A program made the position numbers and the translations under genes. The notes below the pieces were generated by a model. The model was not told the DNA's origin, made no database searches, and saw nothing but the letters and a program-made list of their open reading frames with translations. A stretch of 64,000 nucleotides of DNA from positions 62,001 through 126,000 of the forward strand of contig JADNRY010000056.1 in assembly GCA_015501585.1 (NCBI GenBank), given 5' to 3'. Shown here piece by piece: positions 25,445 through 38,267 of the stretch (the first letter of the stretch is position 1; each line of letters starts with the position of its first letter). The stretch comes from Rhodocollybia butyracea. Its lineage: Eukaryota; Basidiomycota; Agaricomycetes; Agaricales; Omphalotaceae.

Positions 25445-27566
25445 ATGCCCACTGCCACAGGAGAGAGTGTATGGCCACCTCCAAGTTCGCCCTCCGAAGA
25501 GAGCCAGGAGGATAGGGAAGCCAGACTGGAGCAGGAAAAGGAAGCTAAACGAGTCAGTGACGCTATTGACCTTGATTTGAACGCCGAAAAGGAAGCCAAG
25601 AAGAAGAATGTCCATGGGGCCAAAATATTACTGTTAGGTTTGTGCTTTGTACATCGGTTCTGGACAGAATTTCCCGGCGGATTGCGAGCTGCTGAGTATA
25701 TCACGGTGGCAGTCGCTGGTTTACCGAGCCTTTCTACCAACATCGTAATCTCCTTAACTCATTCTTGCACAGGTCAAGCGGAATCTGGCAAGAGCACTAT
25801 TCTAAAGAACTTCCAGCTCCATTTCTCTCCTAATGCCTTTCACGCTGAGGTAGCAGTTTTTACCTGTCCGTGTGCAGTTTCCTGATATTTCTCAGGCCGA
25901 AATATGGCGTCCAGTTATACATCTCAATCTCGTTCGTTCAGTCAACTTTATCATCAACATGCTTGCCCCGCGTTCAGCGTCCGGCACCACATCTCCAACG
26001 CTGACATATCCACTTAACGACAGTATACGCCGTTTATTCTTCAGCCTTGCTCCTCTCAAATCCGTGGAAACATCCCTCACTAAGCGAATATCAGGTTCAC
26101 TTAGCCCCGTAATTCTCGATAATTCTTCGACCTCCGCCGATTCCCCATATGCTCACTACCACCCTGCCAAGGCTTCTGAAATTTCTGTGCGGTCTGGAGT
26201 GGGTTGGAAAGGCCTACTGAAGTTCCGCCGGCAATCGGGGAGTTCGTCGGAAACTCACTCTCCGGAGGATATCCAGAATCGTAGAATCATCAGCGCATGT
26301 GCCGACGATATAATTGCGCTATGGAGAAGTCCTGGTGTCCAGGAAAAGCTCCGGCAAGAAGATGTGTTCCTCAAGGATCAACCAGGATTGTGCGTCTCTT
26401 TTCTCTCCCTGTTTATCGTTTAAATGCTTATCATTTCTTATCAAGTTTCCTTGAAGACATTGAACGTATAAGTAAAGTCGACTATCTTCCCACTCCCGGT
26501 ACGTTGACTATGATTTGGATAATTATTGCCGCTCTTATCGATTTAGATGATGTTTTGCGAGCGAGGGTGAGTACCATAGGTCCAGAGGAGCATCACATCC
26601 CCATGGAAAATAGTATGTACCTTACTGTCCAGGCACCGATCTTTAACGTTCAAAATTTCGTTTAGGCCTTGAAAATGGCGGCAACGATTGGATTATTTAC
26701 GATGTCGGTGGTGACAGAAGTCAAAGGGGTTTGTCCTTTCCATTTACTCCGGGAGATCGTCATTCATGATTGAATTCAAGCTGCTTGGGCTCAATTTTTT
26801 GATGACGGCAAGTTCAACTACGTATCGCTGTGCATCCGCATCCATCTCAAGTGCCGTTTTCTGTAGTGACTGTGATTATTTTCCTGGCGCCGATATCTGG
26901 TACGTCTTTTGTCGTTCGTTTATGTGTGTTTTCGGTTGACTTCAGCCTCATAGCCTTCAATCAAGCACTTGCGGAAGACGAAACTGTGAATCGACTGGTA
27001 CGTTTAACATACACCTTGACATTTTTCATTATCCGTATCTTCCTGGCAGGCCGATTCAATGAAGCTGTGGCGCATGATATGTAGCAACAAGCTGCTAGCT
27101 TCGGTTGATCTTATTCTTCTGCTGAACAAGATTGATATCCTTGATGCACAACTCAAGGCTGGTGTGCAGTTCAGCAAGTATGTCACATCATATCGAGATA
27201 AACCCAACGAAACGGAAGCTGTAGCGAAATGTATGCCTTCTTTGTTCTGTTATGATCCGGCCTCTCATGCACATAGCGTGTCCAGATCTTCTGGATATGT
27301 TTACGAGTTTGCACAAGCAGCATTCGACCAAGAAACGGAAGATGCATCCCCATTTGACCTGTGCTGTTGTAAGAATCCTTCAGTGGTGCAGATTTTTTTT
27401 GTCGAAAACTGACTCATTTGTTTTTCCAAGGATACCAAGGCAACAGCTGCTGTTATTACCCACAGTAAGTGAAAGGCACCTCCCCTCCATTGCTGTAATC
27501 ACTGAGTTCCTTGCAGTTCAAGAACTGATACTAATCAAGACACTCGCTCAAACTAATATAATATAA
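25445..27566 (+). CDS. Divergent heterotrimeric G-protein alpha subunit
   Basis: Multi-exon G-alpha gene. In order it shows the P-loop GQAESGKST (G1, split by an intron) and switch I DVLRARVSTIGPEEH with the conserved Arg. These are followed by switch II YDVGGDRSQR (G3), LLLNKIDIL (G4) and TCAVDT (G5), then the C-terminal helix ending in LAQTNII. The N-terminus is charged and has no MGxxxS myristoylation site, and there is no C-terminal CaaX or Cys. The helical domain carries an insert with basic and Ser-rich stretches (26060-26270). The Gln of switch II needed for GTP hydrolysis in classical G-alphas is Asp here. G-alphas couple membrane receptors to effectors. This one resembles the expanded, divergent G-alpha group of mushrooms rather than the Gpa1-3 types. 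It is flanked by gene-poor DNA. Confidence 0.9.
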
Positions 27567-28216
27567 TATTTATCTAGGATCTTATAGATTAGGTGGGTGT
27601 TTACTGAATCTAATGTGGTACTCGAAGGTCTTGCATGGTTATTAACATCTCTTTTTATCGATAGCCACTGATCCCCTCCACCCCTCATCAACAGATTTTC
27701 CACTGAAAAATCTGTTACAAGAGGAGTCATTCTTCACGGACACACCATCATTCTTGTGGTCTGAATTTACTCTAGATGGAACTACTTTGGTAACATGCTG
27801 CCTCAGGGGGATGCTAGACCCTGTCATTGTGTGACGATCATAATCCACTATGATTATACCCTCACAAATCGGTTGGATGATCCTTGGCCACTCGCAACAT
27901 AGCTTGCTGGATTGGAGGTTGAGGTAGAATGCTCTAAACCGAAGGATGGCAATACCATAGAAGGCTTATTTCTATCACAACTAAAATCATCATTTGGAAT
28001 ACGAAATCTACTTGCTTCGTCTATTAGTACACTCACACAGATCTAGTATACGAATGTATCTACTGCGATACCAGGATGATATTCTACTGGCTGAATTTTC
28101 TGAGTTTTGAGGCTGCCCTGGTCGTTTTGTATTTCTTCCATTTCCAACCTGATTCCAATAATTACCAAGAAAGCTATCTAGATATCTAGTTACATTCTAT
28201 TTTATCACATATACTT
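27567..28216. other. Convergent intergenic region
   Basis: 3' flanks of the G-alpha (+) and carrier (-) genes. AT-rich, only short frames, nothing recognised. Confidence 0.5.
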
Positions 28217-29336
28217 TCATCCAAAATGCTTCGTTAATCCATCAAATATAAGAAAGATAATTGCGCTACTTGGCACAGACCTGGCAACAGTAATTCCACA
28301 ACCTGCATAAAGCCCTCGAATACCTTGTGCTTTGTACATTTCCAAGAATGTGCCAAAGAACGATGGCGGTGAATAGCGCTGGCCAGCTAGTTTTGGTCTT
28401 AGTTCATCTGCAGTCTGCATAGCACTCTTCACAGTATCAGCCGGGAACAACGCAAGATTGAATGAAGCTCCAGCGCAGGCACCGGATAACGCAGACTCCC
28501 AAGGACGAAGAGATTGATCCTCACGGGATGAAGGAGCACGTCGTGCAAGAAGAAGAGACGCGACGTATTCTTTCGTTACAAACCAAGCAGCCGTACCACC
28601 TGTCTCTCTGATTAAGGTCCCTGTATGTCCTAACCACAGGCCTGTTAATCCGGTACTGCGAAATGCGGAAACAAACACCGCAATTGGGCCTAGCGGTGGA
28701 TGGGATAGAGCAGATGATGAAGGCGTAACAAGCATCTGAACTTGCATTTTACATTTTACCAGCTCGATTGGTGTTCTACAATTCTTCGTATAAATTAGAT
28801 GAACGACGAACAGCAGTATTAAACGCACAACAAAAAGCTTGTTACGGCGCCGGACCCAGCAGCTGCGATTGCCAGTTGGTGAAGAGGGAGTTTTTGTGAT
28901 TCGGGTTGGTGTGTAACACGTCGAATAAGATTTTGGAGTTCTCTGTATGTCAAGAACAATGATGCATTTTCAACCATTGCGCCAACGATGGGAGCCGGAA
29001 GGCCCTGGATGTAATCATCAGCTCGTAACTTGAGAGTTGGAAGGTAATGAATACGCACTCGATACAGCCCTTTCACACCTTCATTCTTCCAGGTTTTCGT
29101 TAAGCAGTCTATTGGCCCAGTAAACCTTGCAGAAGCATCTAAAACTTGGGATTGTAACCGGACTTTTGTGAGGTCAAAAGGATGTTCAAAAACTTTGGAG
29201 ACCATTCCGGCAATCTGTACGACAATTGAGATGAATATAGAAATGAAACGGAAACACGTACACTTCCAAAGGTGATATCCTTTAGTGCACGGATATGACT
29301 CGAGGTCGTAGCCAACGTTTCGTCGGGAGTATGCAT
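28217..29336 (-). CDS. Mitochondrial ornithine carrier (Ort1/Arg11-like)
   Basis: Mitochondrial carrier family protein of the inner membrane. Three repeats are visible. The first reads EHPFDLTKVRLQSQ, the second TPIELVKCKMQVQM and the third FPADTVKSAMQTADE, each a PxD/ExxK/R signature. They are followed by GLYRG-like and GLYAGCGITVARSVPSSA motifs. The second repeat shows PIELVKCKMQ and the third the RETGGTAAWFVTKE and FNLALFPADTVKS stretches typical of the ornithine/arginine transporter Ort1. That transporter exports ornithine from the mitochondrion for cytosolic arginine synthesis. The start is at 29336 (MHTPDETLA) and the stop ends at 28217. Short introns interrupt it. The exact substrate is inferred from family resemblance. 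Confidence 0.85.
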
Positions 29337-29666
29337 GGTAGTATAGAGGAGAGATGGAAATGTCAGCAGAACATTGTAAATGAAGTTATACAGCGTTTTC
29401 TACAGCCATGAAGCGGGCGCACAAAATTGCGGAAAAAACGTGAGTGGTGCGTTTCCCAGGCGTCTTCGGCCCGTGTGTGTTGGTGTACTTAACGATCGTA
29501 CATATCACCACTACCACTATTGTCGAGAGGAGCTGACGAGATTTGGTACGGTACTGAGCTACCTAATGTAGCGTAGTCAGCTTCCTTGTTTCACCCTTCT
29601 GTTCAGTGACTTCGATACGATATGCATACAATATACACCACCCACGATCAAGCACTACAAAACAGC
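29337..29666. other. Intergenic region
   Basis: Promoter side of the carrier gene and 3' flank of the PTEN-like gene. No gene seen. Confidence 0.5.
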
Positions 29667-31858
29667 TCAATCTTCTGCGCCCTGTTTCGCCTCCACTGCC
29701 TCTACGACATTACCTGCGGCTACAGCTTCTAGAGCAGCTGCCAGGCCTGCAGGTTCCGCTGAATCACCTATCGTAGCTTCTTCCGATGTGTCCATGCGTG
29801 CCGGAGGTTGCACAGCTTCGATTTCACTTTCTTTCAACCACTCGAGAGAGATTTCTACATCAATGATAGAGCCTCCTACACCTAGGGCAAAGTCTATCTC
29901 CTTTCGCTTAAGAGTGAGCTTTGTTGTAAGACTAGACGGCTGCGATTGGGAACCACCTAAGCTTGGTGGAGGCTGTGGCATATGGAATGCTGGGATGAAC
30001 CAAAGCCATCCCATGAAGACCTGTGAAATCGTAGGCCTTTGCTAGATGAATATATGGGACAGAAAGAGATCCTACCTGGCCCATATATAATTTGAGGCGA
30101 ACTTCCCTTCCGGCATCGAGAACGACACCCTTCTCTTTCACGCTCTGTGTAATGTCGAACAAGGAATTCACTTCCGATGCAGGGATGTCGGCGTCTTCAG
30201 GTTTTATGCCTGATTCGTCCCGGCTTTCTTTGAGATCTTCTTTAATGTCCTTCCATGAAGTGTCCGAAAGAGGATGAAGGCTGTAAGTTTTGATTTTGCC
30301 ATTCTGTCCTCGAAAAGATAAAAGAAAAGTACATTGACGCGAATGTTTGAAACTGCATACCTCTTCCGTTTCACCTTTAACGACAGACTGGTCTCCAACA
30401 GCGCCCAACCTTGCAAAACTTCTGACCATCTTCTTATTGTCCCATCGGCCGTCGTTGAACATCTCGCTCAGTAACTCTTTCCCAAAATGATCTGTTCCAA
30501 GTTGCCGCTTTCCCATATGCACTTGGCCACTTTCACCGCTCATTCGCGTGTACCTCTCCCAGCGCTCTAACATCTCTACAAAGTCGTCGTCGTACCGTGC
30601 TAGAGACGCCCAAACATGAGGGTTCCCGTATATTCCGGATTTGCTCATATACGTTCTATCCAGCACAGCATTGGCTGCCCGAACGAGAGTAACACGCATG
30701 TTTGAAAGCTCCTTCATCTTTATTTTGATCTCAGTCAGGCGAACTTTGGGACGACGGTACTGTTCTGAAACCGGTATGCTCAGGATAGACTGAGTGGTAG
30801 AAGGAACAGGAGGTTCGGTGGCCCAGAGATGAGAGGGAGCGTCGTGTGAGAGGAGAAGAGACCAATAGTAGAGAAATCTTCTTTGGCTAGGAATACTAAC
30901 ACCTTGTTTCGCTTGTCCGGAGTTTGAACTTGGAGCTTTCATTCGGCGCGAAGTGTGAAGGTCGAGAACCTGCTTAAGCGGAGTCTGATATGATTCTGGA
31001 CCGGCTTCTGTGGTTGAGGTGGTAGAAATCGAGGCGGGTGAAGCAGTGGCGATGACTTCATTCGTGACTTTTCCAGAACCCTCGTCTTCCGGAATAGAAT
31101 TCATCATCTCTTCCGTACGAATCTCGGCCCACTGTTGAGGGAAATGTCTTCTCTCTAGACGGGGTAACGAAAGGCTCGTGTCGCAAGATAAGAGGTAAGC
31201 GCAAGCCATAGTTCCTGATCTGCCTTTTCCAGCTGAAAAAAAGAATAGTCAATAGATAGACTACATCAAGTAGTACAAGACAGTTCACCTTTACAATGGA
31301 GTACAGCAACTCTCTGTGGCGATCCGTCTAGCCACACCTTCATTTCGCGAGCGACTAGAGACATGATAGCCAACGGAGGTGCACTAAATTCATTATTGAT
31401 TATTGTCACATAAAGCCGCGCCAGGTCAGGTTCTTACTGATGGTCAGGAAATGGGTACCGACTGACGCGACCGTCAAATGTTGACTGCATCATCATGTCG
31501 CGCGTGAGCTGTTGCGAGTACTTGTAGGACCGTATTCAGACATACCGCATCATAAGAATTTTCTTTCAGAGGCAGAAATTGAAAACCCAATAGTTATTTC
31601 CGTGTCGGTGATCTAAGAATCTCTTTGCGTCCTCCCGACGATTACGATAATACCCTTCAATTCCGCTTGCAGGAAATCCCATAATAATGACCTGATCTGT
31701 GATGTAGGCCAAGTCTACAACAATGTTACTGTTAGTAACAAAAAGATTCTTGGTATTTCCAAAATTCGTACCAACAACGTACCAAGATCGATTTTCAAAT
31801 TTCCATCTTTAAAACGAGTTTTGTTTCCTGAAACGATTCTTCGTAGATAGTCAGTCAT
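29667..31858 (-). CDS. PTEN-type phosphoinositide 3-phosphatase
   Basis: On the minus strand, exons starting at ATG 31858 give MTDYLRRIVSGNKTRFKDG, then DLAYITDQVIIMGFPA, WVFNFCPL and PFPDHHAPPL. Next comes the phosphatase loop HCKAGKGRSG (split by an intron), which is the HCxxGxxR signature with the two lysines typical of PTEN. PTEN removes the 3-phosphate from PtdIns(3,4,5)P3 and opposes PI3-kinase signalling at membranes. A C2-like region follows, including VRLKLYMGQ and the FMGWLWFIPAFHMP stretch. Inserts rich in Ser/Thr/Pro (about 30800-31060) make it larger than human PTEN (403 residues). The C-terminus is acidic and Ala-rich. It lies divergent to the first cyclin gene, sharing a 280-bp intergenic promoter. 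Confidence 0.88.
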
Positions 31859-32138
31859 TGCGCTGGACACACAGGAGTTAGCTGTACGTAGTGGTTAGAT
31901 GTGTACAGGCATATAAACTTAAAGAAGCAAAGCTTTTCAGTGGAGCGAAGTTATGACGAAGTGGCTGTGGACACTAGAAGCGCGTAACGATCACCTGACA
32001 TAGTGATGTGATTTTTTCGACCGTGTTATTCCACGTGATGTTCTTAACAATTTCCGAACCTTGTTCGCAGCGCTTGTCCACAACCTTCATTTTTTACACA
32101 TCTACGTGCCTATCTACTGTAATTTCTATATCTTTTGA
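31859..32138. promoter_or_regulatory. Divergent intergenic promoter region (PTEN-like / cyclin)
   Basis: 280 bp separate the start codons of the PTEN-like gene (-) and the first cyclin (+). It must hold both promoters. No clear TATA box was identified. Confidence 0.4.
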
Positions 32139-34005
32139 ATGTCTTCCAGTATCCCGGTAAGACTTCTTCGTTGTTTCTGCTGATGTTGACGCTAACAGTG
32201 CTCTGTAGGTTCGTCGGACTACACGATTAACTAAAGTCACCAAGGATAACGAAAATGCAAATGCCAAACCGTCGAGAATTATGACTCGTGCCAAAACTCA
32301 AGCCAGCAGTGCTTTGGCTGAAAATGCTCGGGTCACCGCCACTACCGTAGCATCCAGAGCCAAGTCGGTGGAAACTGCGACCGAAAAAACTGCAGTCAAA
32401 AGGAAGAGAGAAATCTTGGGAGAGGTGACGGAGCTTGCTGCGAAGCCAAAGGCTTCGGGGAAGGGCAAGGAAAAGATTACCAGTGGAGACAAGTCTACAA
32501 CTTCAGCGACGGCCGGCAAGTCGAAAGCAACGACTAAATCCCGAGCGCCTCTCCGTGAGGTTGGTACTGATGCCCGAAGGTCGCTTCGATCCACGGCTGC
32601 CGCTGGCGACAGAAAGGCACTGAAGCCAATCAAGGAAGGTGAAGATAGAGATGAAATAATAGTCGACGAGCCTCAGGTTCCAGCACAATCTTCTCGTACG
32701 ACTGAGCCGGCCGTGTTCAAACTTATTCCGCACAGCTCTGAACAAGCTGCACCATCTTCCTGTGGTCCGGCTTCTGTGAACGATGACCTCGATAGAGAAC
32801 CTGTTTTCAAGAAGCGCATTACAGAAAATGAACAAGGCCGTCAGCTTCTAACTCTTGATGAGTCCCAGGAGGAAGAAGAGCGGATTGCCGTTGAGTTGGC
32901 CGATGTCCATGGGGAGGACGATGAGAATGTTGCATTATGGGATGACCTCGATGCAGAGGACGCAGATGACCCGTTAATGGCCTCGGAGTATGTCCATGAG
33001 ATTATGCAATATATGAAGGAGCTTGAGGTTCGTTTTTTGCGTTCTCTGCTGTGCCTGCTCTCAATGCAATCTGTTTCTAGATTAAGACAGCCCCCACAGC
33101 AGACTACATGTCGTATCACTCTGAGTTGGACTGGGAGAAACGCTTCATTTTGGTTGAATGGGTCTTGCAGATACATTCACGTTACAATTTTCTCGCAGAG
33201 TCCTTCTTCCTCTTTGTCAACATCATGGACCGTTTCCTATCCCTCCGTCCTACAGTGGCTCTATCAAAACTTCAGCTCGTAGGAGTGTCCTGCTTTTGTA
33301 CCGCCGTCAAGTTCGAAGAAGGCGTCGCGCCTTCGACGAAGGAGCTCGTTCTCCTCACGGGCGAGATATACACTGCTGAAGAAATATGTACAGCAGAGCG
33401 CTATGTGCTTAAGACGATTGATTTTAACTTGAGCTTTCCGGGACCGATGTCGTGGCTCAGACGAGGCAGTAAAGCCGATGATCTCGATCCTGTTGCTCGC
33501 ACACTCGCGAAATACTTTTTGGAGCTAGCGTGTTTCTCGCCCGCTCTGGTGGCAACCCCGACCTCACTGGTTGCTGCGGCCAGCCTATGGTTTGCACGTC
33601 TTATCCTTGAGCGGGAGGAATGGGTGAGTGCCTTGATATTTTTCCGTTTTACATGAGGCTGACTTCTTTCCTAGACTCCCAATCTCATTCACTATACGTC
33701 GTATAAAGAGCGGGAAATTCTTCCCGTTGCGGAAGTTCTACTCAACTCCGTCGTATCCCCCGTACAGAGTGAACATCTGTACAAGAAGTATGCGTCGAAA
33801 CGATACATGAAGGTGAGCTCCTTCCTATATTTCTTTTATTTGAGAATAACATCGTCTATAGTGTAGTGTTTACGTCCGAAAATGGGCCTTGGCTCGCTTC
33901 GAGGCGGCCACCGAAGTCAACCTCGAAACTGAACTCCCCGCGATAAAAATGGAGATTGTGGATAGTAGGGTGGCAAAGATTGTAGGTCAAGAATTTTCCG
34001 ACTGA
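32139..34005 (+). CDS. B-type cyclin, copy 1
   Basis: Mitotic (B-type) cyclin, the regulatory subunit of Cdk1. The first mini-exon (32139-32156, MSSSIP) splices over a 52-nt intron to VRRTTRLTKV. A Ser/Thr/Lys/Ala-rich N-terminus follows, then an acidic stretch ending DPLMASEYVHEIMQYMKELE, typical of B cyclins. The N-terminal cyclin box includes KRFILVEWVLQIHSRYNF, FVNIMDRFLS, LQLVGVSC and AVKFEEG. The helix AERYVLKTIDFNLSFPGPM leads into the C-terminal cyclin box (RTLAKYFLELACF, TSLVAAASLWFARL, KYASKRYMK). The usual MRAILVDW motif is KRFILVEW here, with the Arg kept. No clean RxxLxxxxN destruction box was found in the N-terminus. The second cyclin beyond Lon is a paralogue with the same domain order. 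Confidence 0.9.
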
Positions 34006-34581
34006 TCTTTGCGCTGGAAACTCCCTTCAACGTTCATTTAAGTATGAATCTATCTATCTCATTTACCCCCGACCCATCTATCACCTATGTGCTTCCCTAT
34101 CATCCAAGACTGTTATGGTGACTCCATCTTGCGGCCTCTCTTGTGGCGCTTGATGTATGTATTTTATCATTTATTCCAATCCCTCTCATTTGTATCACCA
34201 ATTTCTTTGACACAAATCCTTGCATACTATCATTTACACGCCAATGCTTTATTTATGAACTCCAGCGATGATATTCACGACCACGACCTTTGCCACGACC
34301 TCATTCAGTGGGACTCGGATTAAGTCGGAATGCCAAAAGTTCTTATCTTATCAATTATTTAATACAGATTACCCTGAGTAAGCCAAGAGTAACGCGTCGA
34401 CTGCTTCCTGACTAAACCTTAACTGCTCTTCGTGTGCTACCATCTATTCTTTTGAACCAGTCTCTTTTTACCTTCTTTTTTTCACTGGACTGCCACGAAA
34501 CGACGCAATTCTCCGCAAAGCAGCTTAAAATATTGCACACAAGGAGGAGGGAACGTACTTATATCCAAGCATACCGCTATA
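34006..34581. other. Intergenic region between cyclin 1 and Lon
   Basis: 3' flank of cyclin 1 and promoter of the Lon gene. No gene seen. Confidence 0.5.
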
Positions 34582-37500
34582 ATGAATCGACTGGGGCAGA
34601 GGTTTGCCTCTGCGTCGCCGCCAACCTCAGCGTTTGCAGCTCAAAGCTCTTCTGGGTACCCCCGAAGAAAATTTGCAGCCTCATTCTTGAATAATTCCAC
34701 CAAGAGCTCGAGATGGATGATGTCTCTTGCCGGCCCAAGTCAGCGGACATTTTCCTCGTCACCAAGTTTGATGATTAGACGCAGCCCGAAAAGTGGCAGC
34801 GGAATCATAGGTCCCCGATGGATCAACAGTTCTGGTTCTGGTTCAGGGAAGGATGGAAAAGGTATCGGAAAGAGTGAGGAAAAGGAAAAGGAAGATGCTG
34901 ATGCTGACACTGAAGAGGTCAAAGCTAGCAGTCAAGAAGAGGGCAGTTCCGAAGGAAGCGAGAGCGAATCTGATTCAGTTCCTCCTGCTTCGTCGTCTTC
35001 TTCTGGAAACAAATCTTTGACGAAACCAACTGTTCCGACCAATTATCCAACGGTTTTGGCCTTGCCTATTGCCCGTCGTCCGCTCTTTCCAGGATTTTAC
35101 AAGGCCGTAGTGATCAAAAACCCTGCTGTGGTTCGTGCAGTTAGGGAGATGATGTCACGAGGGCAACCATATCTCGGTGCTTTCCTGCTCAAGGAAGAAG
35201 AAGGCAAGGAAGGCGATGGTGAAGCACCGGATAGAGATGTCATATCGAGTTTGGATGAGGTTCATGATGTGGGTGTCTTCGCACAGATTACCTCCGTGTT
35301 CAGTGCCAATCCGAACCCTACCGCCTCTTCTGCGGAAGGCAGCGAAGAAACAGAGGAACATCTCACCGCTGTGCTGTACCCACATCGAAGGATTCGGATA
35401 ACTGAATTAGTGAAGAGTGGGTCTGCGCCTCAGGCTACAGAAGCTCACGTTGAGGTTGTAGAGGACAGTCAGACCGTTACCCCTCCTCCGACTCCGTCCG
35501 ACGATGTAAATGCACCCGGCCCGCTCTCGCATACGACGTCTTTCCTTCAATCCTACCCTATATCCATCGTTAACACGACACACTATCCCACTTTACCCTA
35601 CGTCAAGTCTTCTCAGCACATCCGTGCTCTGACTGCCGAAATCGTGACCGTTTTTAAGGATATTGCTCAGCTGAACCCTCTCTTCCGAGATCAAATTACC
35701 AACTTTTCGATTAACCAAGTCGCTTCCAACGTTTTTGACGAACCCGATCGACTGGCGGACTTTGCTGCTGCTGTATCCAGCGGTACAGCGGGAGAGTTAC
35801 AGGAAGTTCTGGAAGAAGCAGATGTAGCCAACAGACTGGGCAAGGCATTAGTTGTTCTGAAAAAGGAGCTGATCAATGCTCAACTCCAGAACAAGATCTC
35901 CAAGGATGTAGATACCAAAATCGCCAAGCGCCAGCGAGAGTATTATCTTATGGAACAGTTGAAAGGGATCAAGAAGGAGCTGGGACTCGAGTCGGACGGA
36001 AAGGACAAACTGCTACAAAAGTTTAAAGACCGTGCTATGCAGCTTGATATGCCCGCTGCCGTTCGAAAGGTCTTTGACGAGGAACTTAACAAACTAGCGT
36101 CTCTGGAGCCTAGTGCAAGCGAGGCTAATGTAACAAGGACATACCTCGAATGGATCACTCAACTACCATGGGGTGTGTACACCCCTACCAAGTACAGTGT
36201 CGAGGCAGCCAGGCAAGTGTTGGAAGAGGATCACTATGGGTTGAAAGAACTCAAAGAGAGAGTCCTGGAATTCGTTGCTGTTGGAAAACTTAGAGGTAGT
36301 CTCCAGTCGGTTCCTAAGCCTGCCTCCAACTCTGGCGATAAGGAGGAGGATGTACCTGCCCCTCCTCCTGATCGTCTTCCTACACCTGAGGGCAAAATCA
36401 TTCTTCTACATGGCCCCCCCGGAGTCGGTAAAACCTCCGTTGGCAAGTCTCTTGCCCGAGCTGTTGGCCGAGAGTTTTTCCGTTTCTCGGTTGGTGGCTT
36501 GGGTGATGTCGCGGAGATCAAAGGACACAGAAGAACATATGTTGGGTGAGTGTTTGTCAAAATGACTGTTTTAACGGAAACTAAATGAATAAATAAAGGG
36601 CTCTTCCCGGGAAAATTGTCCAGGCGCTCAAGCGTGTCGGTACTTCCAACCCTCTTGTGCTCATCGACGAAATCGATAAACTCGGCAGAGGGCACAACGG
36701 CGATCCGTCTAGTGCTTTACTCGAAATGCTTGACCCCGAACAGAATAAGGAATTTTTGGACCATTAGTACGTATGGTTTACTGTCTTTGTTAAACACTCT
36801 AACATCTCCTGTACAGCCTGGACCTTCCAATAGACCTTTCGCGTGTCTTATTTGTCTGCACTGCTAATAACCTTTCGACTATACCGGCACCGTTGTTGGA
36901 CCGTATGGAGGTTCTCGAGGTTAGTGGATACGTAAGCGAGGAAAAGAGGGTCATCGCAGAGAAGTACGCACAGTACATGCTTTGCTTATAGTGACTAATG
37001 CATTTTTCTCTCTCTAGATACCTGGCACCCCAGGCCAAGGCATCTGCTGGCCTCCAGGATGCTGATGTTGTTCTCGAGCGTTCCGCGATCGACTCTTTGA
37101 TTAAATGGTATGCTCGAGAAAGTGGTGTGCGAAACCTCAAGAAGATGGTCGAAAAAGTAAGTAAAGCTTGCTTTCATGTGACTTTCTGCTTACTTGAGAT
37201 TGTCAAGATCTACCGCAAAACTGCATTGAAAATTGTACAAGATCTCGGTGAAGAACAGTTACCTGAACCTCCATTACCTGCAGACGCCGTCGCTGCAGCC
37301 GTCACCCCTGCTTCCGAACCTACTACGGAACCCGTTGCACCGCTCACTCCGCCCGACCCAGAACATGACCAAAAGACACATCCTACAACAACCGAGACAC
37401 GAGCTCCACTAGTCATCCTTCCTCTGTACATGTTCGCATAACGTCGGAAAACCTCAAAGACTATGTTGGTCCTCCAGTCTATCAGAAGGATAGAATGTAT

Positions 37501-38267
37501 GAAGGACCAGGACGGTTAGTTAAGGGTGTTAGTACGGGCTTGGGCTACTTGGGCAATGGCAGCGGAGCAGTAATGCCTATTGAAACACTGGTAAGTTCTT
37601 CCGCACTGGGCTCACAGCTAGGCTCACATCTCCCTCAGACCACTCCCGGAAAAGGATCTCTGATTCTGACCGGTAAACTCGGAGAAGTGATTCGTGAATC
37701 TGCTCAAATTGCACTATCATGGGTCAAAGCACATGCGTATGACTTGCGCATAACAGATTCTCCTGATGAGCAATGGCTTTCCAATCGAGATGTGCATATT
37801 CATATGCCGGAGGGAAGTATCGGAAAAGAAGGGCCAAGCGCTGGAACTGCGATTTTGAGTGCGCTGGTCAGTCTTGGGTCTGGGGTAGGCGTGAAAGGAG
37901 ATGTCGGTGAGTTGAATTTGTGTTTGGATCTCTAGCGATATTGATATTACGCGTCGTAGCGATGACTGGTGAAATATCTCTTTCTGGACACGTTCTTCCA
38001 GTCGGTGGACTGAAAGAGAAGATCCTCGCTGCTCACCGCGCTGGCATCAAGACTATATTGGCACCTGCTGCGAATCGTGCGGATATTGAGGAGAATGTTC
38101 CGGACAGTGTGAAGGAAGGTATCAAGTTAGTGTATGTCGAGGATGTAAGAGAAGTTTTGAAAGAGGTGTTCAGCGGTGAGGAAGGAGAAGAAGATGTTGT
38201 ATCCAAGTGGGCAGATAGCGTCAAAGTCAAGGAGAAGGATGGGTTTCCTGCATCTTCCGGAAACTGA
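34582..38267 (+). CDS. PIM1: Mitochondrial Lon protease
   Basis: ATP-dependent Ser protease of the mitochondrial matrix that degrades damaged and unassembled proteins. The N-terminus is Ser/Arg-rich like a mitochondrial presequence ([20 protein letters not shown]) and is followed by an acidic linker. The Lon substrate-binding domain runs from about 35050 ([20 protein letters not shown]). The AAA+ module has Walker [10 protein letters not shown], Walker [11 protein letters not shown] and the arginine-finger region [13 protein letters not shown]. The protease domain has the catalytic Ser in [10 protein letters not shown] and the Lys in [16 protein letters not shown]. Introns occur near 36546, 36772, 36967, 37157, 37591 and 37906. 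One more is needed between about 37240 and 37440 because the frame changes there; 37248-37375 would fit. A Pro/Ala-rich insert lies in the same interval. The length, about 1,100 residues, suits fungal Pim1. Confidence 0.95.

Noticed and set aside
25445..31858. A receptor / G-alpha / PTEN signalling gene cluster
   Set aside because: The genes are on different strands, separated by gene-poor DNA and unrelated genes. Co-location alone does not support a cluster.
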